Part shown: positions 1-5,851 of the stretch, one piece after another
Position numbering within the stretch: the first letter of the stretch is position 1
Layout: each line of letters opens with the position of its first letter
Assembly (NCBI GenBank): GCA_036397095.1
Contig: DASWJQ010000136.1
Span: 1 to 12,573 of the forward strand
Reading direction: 5' to 3'
DNA: 12,573 nucleotides
Origin: DASWJQ01 sp036397095
Lineage (GTDB): Bacteria; Chloroflexota; Anaerolineae; Anaerolineales; E44-bin32
Position numbers and translations under genes: made by a program
The notes under the pieces: generated by a model
Told to the model about the DNA's origin: nothing
What the model saw: only the letters and a program-made list of their open reading frames with translations
The model's database searches: none

Positions 1-99
1 TTGAAAAGTCCGGAAATGGCGGCGGCCGGCGAGAATCTGGCTGGTTTTGCTGGGGGTCTGGTCACGTTGATGATGGCGAGCGAGCCGTCTGGACTTTGA
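1..99 (+). CDS. Possible C-terminal tail of an upstream gene (partial)
   Basis: Frame 1 is open from the first base to a TGA at 97-99, giving 32 codons that end in ...LMMASEPSGL. The peptide is rich in Ala, Gly and Leu and about 60% of third positions are G or C, which fits coding sequence but is also what GC-rich non-coding DNA can give over this length. No motif identifies a family. The window edge cuts the 5' end. The promoter and kinase gene that follow lie on the same strand, so this would be the last gene of the preceding unit. It may not be a gene at all. Confidence 0.35.
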   Translation: MKSPEMAAAGENLAGFAGGLVTLMMASEPSGL

Positions 100-109
100 C
101 CGTACAATC

Positions 110-138
110 TTGATTTCGTACCGGAATCCAAGTATAGT
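110..138 (+). promoter_or_regulatory. Sigma70-type promoter for kinase 1
   Basis: TTGATT (110-115) and TATAGT (133-138) are separated by exactly 17 bases. This matches the housekeeping consensus at 4/6 and 5/6 positions. Transcription would start near 145, leaving a leader of roughly 85 nt before the chosen ATG at 229. A terminator-like hairpin begins only a few bases after the predicted start. Confidence 0.6.
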
Positions 139-149
139 GAGTTTGGAGG

Positions 150-185
150 GAGCTGGCTGCCGGCAGGCAGGGTCAGCTCTTTTTT
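150..185 (+). terminator. Terminator or attenuator hairpin in the kinase 1 leader
   Basis: GAGCTG (150-155) pairs with CAGCTC (174-179), and inside it CTGCC (157-161) pairs with GGCAG (166-170) around a 4-nt loop. The stem is followed directly by six T residues (180-185). This is a textbook intrinsic terminator. It lies downstream of the predicted promoter and upstream of the kinase ATG, so it either ends transcription from the gene to the left or acts as an attenuator in the kinase leader. Confidence 0.7.
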
Positions 186-228
186 GCTCCCGGCAGCGCA
201 GTGGGTCGGCAAGGGGAACGGGCGACGC

Positions 229-1782
229 ATGATCGATCGACTAGACGGTAGGACGCTAGGCGACTACCATATCCTCGAAAAGGTCGGCCAGGGCGGTATG
301 ACAACCGTCTACAAGGCCCTGGATTTGGCGCGCAGCCGGGTCGTCGCCCTCAAGGTTCTTTCACCCTACATCGCCCAAGACGAAGGCTTCAAGACCCGGT
401 TCCAACGCGAAATTGAGTTGTTGGGCAAGATGCGACATCCCAATATCGTGCCCATCCTTAGTTTCGGCGAAGAAGATCATTACGCCTACATCGTGATGCC
501 CTACATCCAGAAGGGCACGCTGCAAGACCGCATGCGTGTCTCGCCGATGGACCCCTTCCAAGCCGGCCGCCTTATGAACGACCTGACAGCTGCTTTGAGC
601 TTCGCCCACGGCAAGGGGATCGTGCACCGGGACGTCAAGGCTTCCAATATTCTGATTGACGACAGCGGTCACGCCCTGCTGTCGGACTTCGGCTTTGCCC
701 ACATAAGTGATCTCTCGCTCAGCCTGACCGGATCGGCATTAATCGGGACGCCGGCTTTTATGTCGCCTGAGCAGTGCAAGGGCGAGCCGGTTGACGCCCG
801 CTCCGATCAGTATTCACTGGGCATCGTGCTTTACCAGATGTTCACCGGCAAGCTGCCGTTTGACGGGGACACTCCAATGGCGGTTGCAGTGCAGCACATC
901 AACGAGCCGCTGCCGCGCCCCCGCCGCGTTAACCCCGACGTACCGGAGAAGATTGAGCAGGTGCTGGTCAAGGCGCTCTCCAAGAAGGCCGAGCATCGCT
1001 ATCCGGACATTGAAGCGATGAACGCGGCCTTCCAGGAGGCGCTGCAGTCCTCGGTCAATGAACTAGGACACTTTGTGCCACCGGCCAGTAATTTCCACCT
1101 GGCGACCTGGATCGCCGAGCGTACGCCGTTTGGCGACAGCCTGTCGACAGTTTCCAACTTGTGGCGTACGCGCCGCCGGGCGTTGGTGGTGGTCGCCTTG
1201 CTCCTGCTGACGCTGCCGACGGCCGGATTCGCCCTGGCCTCGGTCATGACAACCGAAGCCGGCCGCCAGCTCGAGCTGACAGGCGGGCAGGACCTGGCGC
1301 TGCAAGCGACGATCGATGCATTGGCGACCTCGATTGCCGGGGAGTCCGGGCAGGGGGTCGACCCCTCCGTGATCCAGGCGGCCGTCGCCGGCACCATGTC
1401 GGCGATGGCGCGTGTCGAAAGCGGGCGCCCCACGATCACGCCGGGGTTCTTGGAAACCCTGACTGCGCAGGAGCTGGTCACTGACCAAGCCGCCAGTGCC
1501 ACGCCTTCGCCGACCGGCGGCACGAGCGGCAGCGGCGACGGTCAGCCTGGTGGAGGTCCCGGTCCGAGCGGCACCCCCACCAAGACGGCGACACCTGGGT
1601 CCAGCTCGACGCCTGGGCCCACGTCAACCCCGCTGCCACCGACCGCCACGCCAGCGCCGCCGACGGCCACGCCCGTTCCGCCGACGGCCACGCCGGTTCC
1701 CCCAACGGCGACGGAACTGCAACAATGCTGGCCATCGGGCAATCCGGTCAAGCCGACCTGCGCGCCGCCAGCCGACCCATAG
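229..1782 (+). CDS. Transmembrane Ser/Thr protein kinase (PknB type), kinase 1
   Basis: Predicted membrane Ser/Thr kinase of 517 aa that phosphorylates cytoplasmic proteins in response to an unknown outside signal. The kinase domain covers about residues 13-270: glycine loop GQGG at 20-23, ATP-binding K42 (VALK), E61 in helix C, HRD at 133-135, N140, DFG at 153-155 and the SPE form of the APE motif at 179-181. All catalytic residues are present, so it should be active. After an RTRRR patch comes one membrane helix (about 318-338). The outside part has a low-complexity stretch, a Gly/Ser/Pro linker, four PPTAT units and a 21-residue tail with two cysteines (C500, C511), but no recognisable ligand domain. 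I chose ATG 229 because the upstream TTG at 184 lies inside the terminator T-tract and because kinase 2 starts at the same point relative to its domain. HRDVKASN has Ala where Pro is usual. Substrates are unknown. Confidence 0.93.
   Translation: MIDRLDGRTLGDYHILEKVGQGGMTTVYKALDLARSRVVALKVLSPYIAQDEGFKTRFQREIELLGKMRHPNIVPILSFGEEDHYAYIVMPYIQKGTLQDRMRVSPMDPFQAGRLMNDLTAALSFAHGKGIVHRDVKASNILIDDSGHALLSDFGFAHISDLSLSLTGSALIGTPAFMSPEQCKGEPVDARSDQYSLGIVLYQMFTGKLPFDGDTPMAVAVQHINEPLPRPRRVNPDVPEKIEQVLVKALSKKAEHRYPDIEAMNAAFQEALQSSVNELGHFVPPASNFHLATWIAERTPFGDSLSTVSNLWRTRRRALVVVALLLLTLPTAGFALASVMTTEAGRQLELTGGQDLALQATIDALATSIAGESGQGVDPSVIQAAVAGTMSAMARVESGRPTITPGFLETLTAQELVTDQAASATPSPTGGTSGSGDGQPGGGPGPSGTPTKTATPGSSSTPGPTSTPLPPTATPAPPTATPVPPTATPVPPTATELQQCWPSGNPVKPTCAPPADP
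1636..1713 (+). repeat. In-frame 21-nt tandem repeat encoding PPTATPx
   Basis: Four units begin at 1636, 1657, 1678 and 1699 and encode PPTATPA, PPTATPV, PPTATPV and PPTAT. The period is 7 codons (21 nt) and the DNA units differ at several third positions, so the repeat is old or selected at protein level. It lies outside the membrane in kinase 1 and probably acts as a stiff spacer through or along the cell wall. Such tracts can change in length by slippage. Confidence 0.85.
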
Positions 1783-1823
1783 GAATATTGAACGTGTCGG
1801 GCAGCCTTTGCCCGGAGGGAGAC

Positions 1824-1850
1824 AAGACCCGGCCAGCTAGGCCGGGTCTT
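1824..1850 (+). terminator. Intrinsic terminator after kinase 1
   Basis: A perfect 11-bp stem, AAGACCCGGCC (1824-1834) with GGCCGGGTCTT (1840-1850), encloses a 5-nt loop, 42 bases past the kinase 1 stop. The following bases (CAGTTTCTGG) contain only a short T run, so termination may be incomplete. It lies between convergent genes and could also stop transcripts of the cation transporter gene coming from the right. Confidence 0.75.
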
Positions 1851-1869
1851 CAGTTTCTGGCAAGGCATC

Positions 1870-1958
1870 GGACGATGGACCATGGTCCATGGACCGCTCA
1901 CCGCCGACCGCACAAGCTAGACTGCCGTCCGCCGTCCACGGTCTATCTTCCATCGTCC
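1870..1958. repeat. Palindromic, GGAC-rich repeat-like intergenic block
   Basis: Two overlapping perfect palindromes share their middle: a 16-bp one at 1875-1890 (ATGGACCATGGTCCAT) and a 12-bp one at 1884-1895 (GGTCCATGGACC). A further inverted pair, GGACGATGGA (1870-1879) and TCCATCGTCC (1949-1958), brackets the block, and several degenerate GGAC/GTCC words lie between. The whole can fold into nested hairpins on either strand. From memory, GGAC-rich strings of this style recur between genes in Anaerolineae genomes, but only one copy is in this window, so a dispersed repeat family is an inference. Confidence 0.5.
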
Positions 1959-1967
1959 CCGTCACAC

Positions 1968-2903
1968 CTACTGGCCTTCGGGGCGTCCAGCCTCCGGCAC
2001 CGGCCGATCCAACTGCTGATCGCGCCATGAAGCCGGGTCCTCGATCGGTTCGAGGTGGGTGAAGACGGCGGCCGAGGGCACGCTGGTGCGAATCTCGTGT
2101 TCGAGGGCCTCGAGCAAATCGTGGCCGCGCTGCACGCTCCAGTCGCCTGGCACCTGGATGTGGACCGAGACAAACGAACGAGCTCCCGCCTGACGCGTGC
2201 GCAGTGCATGATATTGGATCCCGTCGCCCGCATAGTCCTGGAGCAGGGTCTCGACCAAGGCGACCGCGTCGGGCGGCAATGCCGGGTCCATTAGCCCGTA
2301 GGCCGAGCGTCGTAACAGAGACAGCCCCGACCAGGCGATATAGCCGGCAGCGCCAATCGCCAGCAGCGGGTCCATCTGTGACCAGCCGGTAAGTGCCATC
2401 AGTCCCACACCGACCAGGACGGCGGCCGACGTCCAAACATCGGTCATCAGGTGTTGGGCATCGGCTTGCAGGGCGATCGAGTCTTGCTCGCGGCCCACTC
2501 GGGCCAGCACCCTGGCCACGCCAAAGTTGACAAGCGAAGCAGTCACCGAAATCGCCAGGCCCAGGTTCAATTGATTGAGCGCGATTGGATTGAGCAGGCG
2601 ATCGATGGCCCGCATCAGGATCAGGACCGACGCCAGCAGGATCAGTGTGCCTTCGACCCCACTGGAAAAGTACTCGGCCTTCTCGTGACCGTAGGCGTGT
2701 TCTTCATCGGGTGGTTGGGCGACGATCGTCAGGATCACCAGGGCGAACAGGGCCGCCACCAGATTGACACCCGATTCGAGGGCATCCGACAGCAAGCCGA
2801 CCGACCCGGTGAGCACATAGGCCAGGGCCTTCAGGCCCATCGTCAGCAGGGCTGCCGCGATCGACAGCCAGGCGTAACGGGTCAAGTTGGCACGCCTCAT
2901 CAT
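1968..2903 (-). CDS. Cation diffusion facilitator (CDF) family metal transporter
   Basis: Predicted inner-membrane antiporter of 311 aa that exports a divalent metal ion (Zn, Fe, Mn or similar) in exchange for protons. The layout is that of bacterial CDF proteins: an N-terminal membrane domain to about residue 200, then a soluble C-terminal domain. D40 in LLSDALES (helix 2) and H151/D155 in HLMTDVWTS (helix 5) are at the transport metal site. HAYGHEKAEYF (69-79) is the family's loop motif. The C-terminal domain has H232, H248, H261 and H283 (FTHLEP), typical metal-binding positions. The helix-2 partner is Ser rather than Asp four residues after D40, so the metal cannot be assigned with confidence. 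The gene is alone, with azlD upstream and kinase 1 convergent. ATG 2903 is followed directly by a second ATG at 2900. No Shine-Dalgarno sequence is visible. Confidence 0.92.
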   Translation of the reverse strand: MMRRANLTRYAWLSIAAALLTMGLKALAYVLTGSVGLLSDALESGVNLVAALFALVILTIVAQPPDEEHAYGHEKAEYFSSGVEGTLILLASVLILMRAIDRLLNPIALNQLNLGLAISVTASLVNFGVARVLARVGREQDSIALQADAQHLMTDVWTSAAVLVGVGLMALTGWSQMDPLLAIGAAGYIAWSGLSLLRRSAYGLMDPALPPDAVALVETLLQDYAGDGIQYHALRTRQAGARSFVSVHIQVPGDWSVQRGHDLLEALEHEIRTSVPSAAVFTHLEPIEDPASWRDQQLDRPVPEAGRPEGQ

Positions 2904-2909
2904 GGGCGC

Positions 2910-2918
2910 ATTCTAACA
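2910..2918 (-). promoter_or_regulatory. Extended -10 promoter for the CDF gene
   Basis: On the minus strand TGTTAGAAT (2918-2910) fits an extended -10 element, TGnTATAAT, with TAGAAT matching 5/6. No convincing -35 lies 16-18 bases upstream, which is tolerated by extended -10 promoters. Only six bases separate it from the ATG at 2903, so transcription would start at or next to the first codon. Confidence 0.45.
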
Positions 2919-3132
2919 AGGTTCAATCGACCGTCGGGCCAGTGGACACCGGGTGCGGCCGGGACGGTTGAAGGGGAGTGCCGACTGACAGCGCCATCGG
3001 GAGCCTCGCCCACGTATCTTCGAAATCCGATGCGGCTGGCGGAAGAAACCCGGGTAAGTTGCTCTGATTGGGGCTCTGTTGTCGTGCCGGGGCTCTTGAG
3101 GAAGGCGGCGACCCGATACCAGCACCATTTGC

Positions 3133-3154
3133 ATCGGCGCTTTCGCTAGCCGAT
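3133..3154 (-). terminator. Hairpin over the azlD stop codon
   Basis: On the minus strand ATCGGC (3154-3149) pairs with GCCGAT (3138-3133), with an inner GC/GC pair closed by a GAAA tetraloop. It includes the azlD stop codon (3148-3146). No T-tract follows, so it may be a weak terminator, an RNA-stabilising 3' end or chance. The roughly 215 bases between it and the CDF promoter hold nothing else I can recognise. Confidence 0.35.
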
Positions 3155-3463
3155 CAAGGCTGATGAGACCCACAACAAAAGCATGCCGACCAGGATGGTG
3201 AGCCAGGTGTTGCCGGTGCGCCAGGCAACGATGGCAGCCGCCACGGCGGCCAGCCAGTGCGGGGCGCCGGCCAATCCCGGGCCGCCGCTGGCTACAGTGG
3301 GCAAGATGATGGCGGCGAGGACGGCCGGCGGGGCATAGCGCAGCGCTCGCTGCAAGGCGGCTGGCAGGCGGTCGGCCGGGATCAGTGCCAGGAAGGAAAG
3401 CCTGGTCAGGTAGGTGACGAGCAGTCCGCCGCCGATGACGATGGCCAAACCGAGTGAGCTCAT
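3146..3463 (-). CDS. azlD: AzlD-type branched-chain amino-acid transport subunit
   Basis: Small membrane protein of 105 aa, the normal AzlD length. It pairs with AzlC to export branched-chain amino acids and their analogues. The sequence shows three to four hydrophobic helices, including the stretch around TYLTRLSFLAL (18-28), the AzlD-type segment RALRYAPPAVLAAIILP (39-55) and a hydrophobic C-terminal third (about 70-104). Its ATG at 3463 overlaps the azlC stop as ATGA, so translation is probably coupled and the two subunits are made in similar amounts. This overlap fixes the start, because no separate Shine-Dalgarno sequence is apparent. The long extension of this reading frame upstream to 4384 is the shadow of azlC in another frame. 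Confidence 0.9.
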   Translation of the reverse strand: MSSLGLAIVIGGGLLVTYLTRLSFLALIPADRLPAALQRALRYAPPAVLAAIILPTVASGGPGLAGAPHWLAAVAAAIVAWRTGNTWLTILVGMLLLWVSSALIG

Positions 3464-4239
3464 GACGTGGTGTGCTCGGCCACCAGGCGGTCGGTGACAA
3501 AGCCGGCGGTGAGGCCGGCAGCTGCCCCCAGCAGCAATCCGAGGCCAAATGGCAGGCCATCGAGCGCCCAGCCAACGAGACCGCCAGTCACGGCCGCCGC
3601 CCATGCCGGTTGATGGGTCAGGGTCGGCACGATCAGTGCAAGGAAGGTGAGGGGTAGGGCGAAGCTCAGGTTCCAGGAAGCTGGCACCGCCGCACCAAGC
3701 AGGATGCCAATGGCCGTGCTGATCTGCCACGAGGTCCACAACGTCAGCCCGGTGCCCAGCAAATACCAACGGAGTGGTTGGTCGGGATATCGTTGCGCGT
3801 AGACTGCGGTGGTGGCGTAAGCTTCGTCGGTGAGCAGCCAGGCCAGGGGCGCCCGCCACAAGATGGAAAGCCGGCGCAGCCGCGGAGCCAGGCTGGCGCT
3901 GTACAGCGCATGGCGCACGTTGACGACGAAAATGGTCACTACGATGACCAGCGCCGGCGTGCCGGCACCGACCAACTCGGCGGCGATGAACTGGGCGCTG
4001 CCGGCAAAAATGAGCAGCGAGAATGCTTGCGCGGCAAGCGGGGGTATGCCTTCTGCGATGGCCACGGCGCCGAAGATCAAACCAAACGGGACCACGCCCA
4101 GCAATATGGGGACTTGGTCGCGCACGCCGCGCCAGAAGACGTAAGCCGCGCCCAAGCTCCCCGGCTGTCCGTTGGCCGGTGGTTGTAGTACGCGCTGCTT
4201 TCCTGGTGGCTTGGTCGCCTGGGGAAGTGTGTCGGGCAC
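3460..4239 (-). CDS. azlC: AzlC-type branched-chain amino-acid exporter, large subunit
   Basis: Predicted multi-spanning membrane protein of 259 aa in the AzlC/YgaZ family, which with AzlD exports branched-chain amino acids. Family signatures are visible: GVVPFGLIFGAVA (48-60), FAGSAQF (78-84), VNVRHALYSA (106-115) and the TDEAYA segment (137-142). The first 30 residues are polar and Pro/Gln-rich, and are cytoplasmic or poorly conserved. The start is a GTG at 4239, supported by GAGGT (4250-4246) six bases upstream, and a -10-like TATCAT lies about 35 bases upstream. First gene of an azlCD unit reading left. Branched-chain specificity is a family expectation and cannot be read from the sequence. 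Confidence 0.9.
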   Translation of the reverse strand: MPDTLPQATKPPGKQRVLQPPANGQPGSLGAAYVFWRGVRDQVPILLGVVPFGLIFGAVAIAEGIPPLAAQAFSLLIFAGSAQFIAAELVGAGTPALVIVVTIFVVNVRHALYSASLAPRLRRLSILWRAPLAWLLTDEAYATTAVYAQRYPDQPLRWYLLGTGLTLWTSWQISTAIGILLGAAVPASWNLSFALPLTFLALIVPTLTHQPAWAAAVTGGLVGWALDGLPFGLGLLLGAAAGLTAGFVTDRLVAEHTTS

Positions 4240-4273
4240 CTATCGACCTCGGGCTGTCGGCGGTCAGGGGCAC

Positions 4274-4301
4274 ATGATACCCGCGGACCCCTACCGGCCA
4301 A
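4274..4301 (-). promoter_or_regulatory. Putative azlCD promoter
   Basis: On the minus strand TTGGCC (4301-4296) and TATCAT (4279-4274) are 16 bases apart. The -10 matches 5/6 and the -35 is weak. The implied leader is about 28 nt and contains the GAGGT ribosome site. Confidence 0.4.
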
Positions 4302-4390
4302 AGGGCAGGGTGATCTCCTGTTGCCAACGATGTCCATCTGGTAAGAAGGCCGACGCCCGTGGAACCGAGTTGGAGACGTGGCATGCACCT

Positions 4391-4446
4391 AGACTCTCCT
4401 GACGGCTAGCACCGCGGGCCGCTAGCTGTGCTTCTCCCGAGAGTCT
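4391..4446. promoter_or_regulatory. Inverted-repeat element in the azlC/lipoprotein divergent region
   Basis: The 350-bp gap between azlC and the lipoprotein gene contains a nested inverted repeat: AGACTCTC (4391-4398) with GAGAGTCT (4439-4446), and within it GCTAGC (4405-4410) with GCTAGC (4421-4426). A competing stem, AGCAC (4408-4412) with GTGCT (4428-4432), cannot form together with the inner one. There is no T-tract on either side, so it does not look like a terminator. It lies about 140-150 bases from both start codons and upstream of both predicted promoters, as an operator might. The function is unknown. Confidence 0.4.
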
Positions 4447-4466
4447 TCCGGATTGGTGACGAATCA

Positions 4467-4496
4467 TTGGTTCGCCGCCGGTCGATCTGCTATCCT
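4467..4496 (+). promoter_or_regulatory. Putative promoter for the lipoprotein gene
   Basis: TTGGTT (4467-4472) and TATCCT (4491-4496) are 18 bases apart, and TG at 4488-4489 adds an extended -10. The implied 5' leader is about 85 nt. The remainder of the gap up to the ribosome site shows nothing recognisable. Confidence 0.45.
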
Positions 4497-4589
4497 CTGA
4501 GCGTCAGGCCTCGCGCCCTTTCGCCAGGAACCATTGGCGGTCGGATGGCGTCATGGCAGTGAACCAGGCTCACAACCAGGAGGTTTCCT

Positions 4590-4997
4590 GTGAAGGAACG
4601 ACATGTTGTTTTGTACCTGCTCGTCGCCGGGGCCGTCATCTTGGCCGCCTGTAGCTCGGCAAGCACGCCGTCGCCTTCCGACCCGGATGCCCAGCAGAGC
4701 GAAGGACCGGTCTACATCAACCAAATGGAACTGCTGATCATGGAGTCCGCCCCGATCCAGGTGTCGGTCCAGATCGAAGGCGAACTGCCAACCCCCTGCC
4801 ATGAACTGCATTGGGAGATCGCCGAGCCGGCGAGCGCAAATCGCATCGACGTTGAATTGTTCTCAACGGCGCCAACCGACATGGCCTGTATCCAGGTGTT
4901 GGAGCCCTTCGAGATGACCGTGCCGCTGGGTTCATTCGAGGGCGGCAGCTATGAAGTCTTCGTCAATGGGGAAGAGGCTGGCAGCTTCGACGCCTAG
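4590..4997 (+). CDS. Small secreted lipoprotein of unknown function
   Basis: Predicted 135-aa lipoprotein. MKERH is followed by a hydrophobic signal and the lipobox LAAC with the modified cysteine at 21, then a short Ser/Pro-rich spacer and one compact domain (about 40-133). C70 (ELPTPCHEL) and C100 (TDMACIQV) probably form a disulfide, and the domain ends with a VPLGSFEGGSYEVFVNGEE strand pair typical of an Ig-like beta sandwich. The pattern LP..C.E...C...L.PFE..VPL...Y.V.VNG is familiar to me from short exported proteins of Chloroflexota whose role is not known; this resemblance is from memory. The GTG start at 4590 is set by a perfect AGGAGG (4578-4583) six bases upstream. It is a single-gene unit, divergent from azlC and convergent with the ABC transporter operon. 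I cannot assign a function. Confidence 0.88.
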   Translation: MKERHVVLYLLVAGAVILAACSSASTPSPSDPDAQQSEGPVYINQMELLIMESAPIQVSVQIEGELPTPCHELHWEIAEPASANRIDVELFSTAPTDMACIQVLEPFEMTVPLGSFEGGSYEVFVNGEEAGSFDA

Positions 4998-5023
4998 GTC
5001 TTTCCAAATGCCGACCGATGAGA

Positions 5024-5050
5024 CAGCCGCCGGCCATGTGCCGGTGGCTG
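5024..5050. terminator. Hairpin between convergent genes
   Basis: An 11-bp stem, CAGCCGCCGGC (5024-5034) with GCCGGTGGCTG (5040-5050), has a 5-nt loop and one G-T wobble. It lies midway between the lipoprotein stop (4997) and the aapP stop (5074), so it can end transcripts from either side. Neither flank has a strong T-tract. Confidence 0.6.
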
Positions 5051-5073
5051 GACTTAACTTGTATGGGCAGGTC

Positions 5074-5838
5074 CTAGTGCTGCAGGATTTGGGACAGGAA
5101 CAGCTTGGTCCGGTCCTGCTGTGGCTGATTGAAGATCTGGTCGGGCGTGCCCGACTCGACCACCTTGCCCTCGTCGAAGAAAAACATGCGGTGGGCCACT
5201 GCCCGGGCAAAGCCCATTTCATGGGTCACGACGAGCATGGTCATGCCCGACTTGGCCAGGTTGACCATCACGTCCAGCACTTCTTTGATCATCTCCGGGT
5301 CGAGCGCTGATGTCGGTTCGTCAAACAGCATGATCTTTGGCTGCATCGCCAACGCCCGGGCGATCGCTACCCGTTGCTGCTGGCCGCCGGACAGTTGACC
5401 GGGGTGTTTGTCCGCCTGCTCCGGAATCCCGACCCTTTCGAGCAACTCCATCGCCTGTTTCTTGGCCTGGTCCTTGGGCCATTTGCGCACCCAGACCGGC
5501 GCCAGGCTGACGTTGTCCAGGACGGTCAGATGGGGGAACAGGTTGAACTGCTGAAATACCATCCCGATCTCGCTGCGGATAGCCGCAATGTTGCGCACGT
5601 CGTGGGTCAGCTCGATGCCATCGACCACGATACTTCCTTGCTGGTGCTCCTCCAGCCGGTTGATCGTGCGGATGAAGGTGGACTTACCCGACCCGGATGG
5701 GCCAAAGATAACGATCACTTCACCGCGGGCCACGTCCATATCAATGCCCTTGAGGGCGTGAAAGGCGCCAAACCACTTGTGGACATCGCGGCACACGATG
5801 ATCGGATCGTTGCCATTGGTGGATGCGGACGGGTCCAT
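5074..5838 (-). CDS. aapP: Amino-acid ABC transporter ATP-binding protein (AapP/GlnQ type)
   Basis: Cytoplasmic ATPase of 254 aa that drives polar amino-acid import together with AapQ and AapM. All ABC motifs are intact: Walker A GPSGSGKST (46-54), Q-loop in FQQFNLFPHLTV (95-106), signature LSGGQQQR (149-156), Walker B IMLFDEPTS (169-177) followed by the D-loop SALD, and the H-loop histidine H206 (VVTHEMGFA). Length and the FNLFPHLTVLDNV segment are those of the polar amino-acid (PAAT) subfamily. The ATG at 5838 has AGGAG (5849-5845) six bases upstream. The reading frame extends further upstream, but that part overlaps the permease gene and is rejected. It is the last gene of the aapJQMP operon, 13 bases after aapM. 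The substrate is judged from the neighbouring subunits. Confidence 0.95.
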   Translation of the reverse strand: MDPSASTNGNDPIIVCRDVHKWFGAFHALKGIDMDVARGEVIVIFGPSGSGKSTFIRTINRLEEHQQGSIVVDGIELTHDVRNIAAIRSEIGMVFQQFNLFPHLTVLDNVSLAPVWVRKWPKDQAKKQAMELLERVGIPEQADKHPGQLSGGQQQRVAIARALAMQPKIMLFDEPTSALDPEMIKEVLDVMVNLAKSGMTMLVVTHEMGFARAVAHRMFFFDEGKVVESGTPDQIFNQPQQDRTKLFLSQILQH

Positions 5839-5851
5839 CACTAGCTCCTGA

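Noticed and set aside
184..228. TTG start giving 15 extra residues to kinase 1
   Set aside because: The codon lies within the T-tract of the terminator-like hairpin, no ribosome site precedes it, and the ATG at 229 matches the start position of kinase 2 relative to the kinase domain.
2451..3149. 232-codon plus-strand open frame over the CDF gene and the gap to azlD
   Set aside because: It is Gln/Arg/His-rich, as expected from reading a GC-rich membrane-protein gene antisense, has no recognisable motif, and the CDF gene on the other strand is certain.
3464..4384. Long upstream extension of the azlD reading frame
   Set aside because: The translation is rich in Arg, His and Pro and mirrors azlC in another frame; AzlD family length and the ATGA overlap fix the start at 3463.
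4240..4589. tRNA or other classic RNA gene in the 350-bp gap
   Set aside because: A GGTTCG string at 4469-4474 recalls a T-loop, but no matching arms, anticodon stem or acceptor stem are present.
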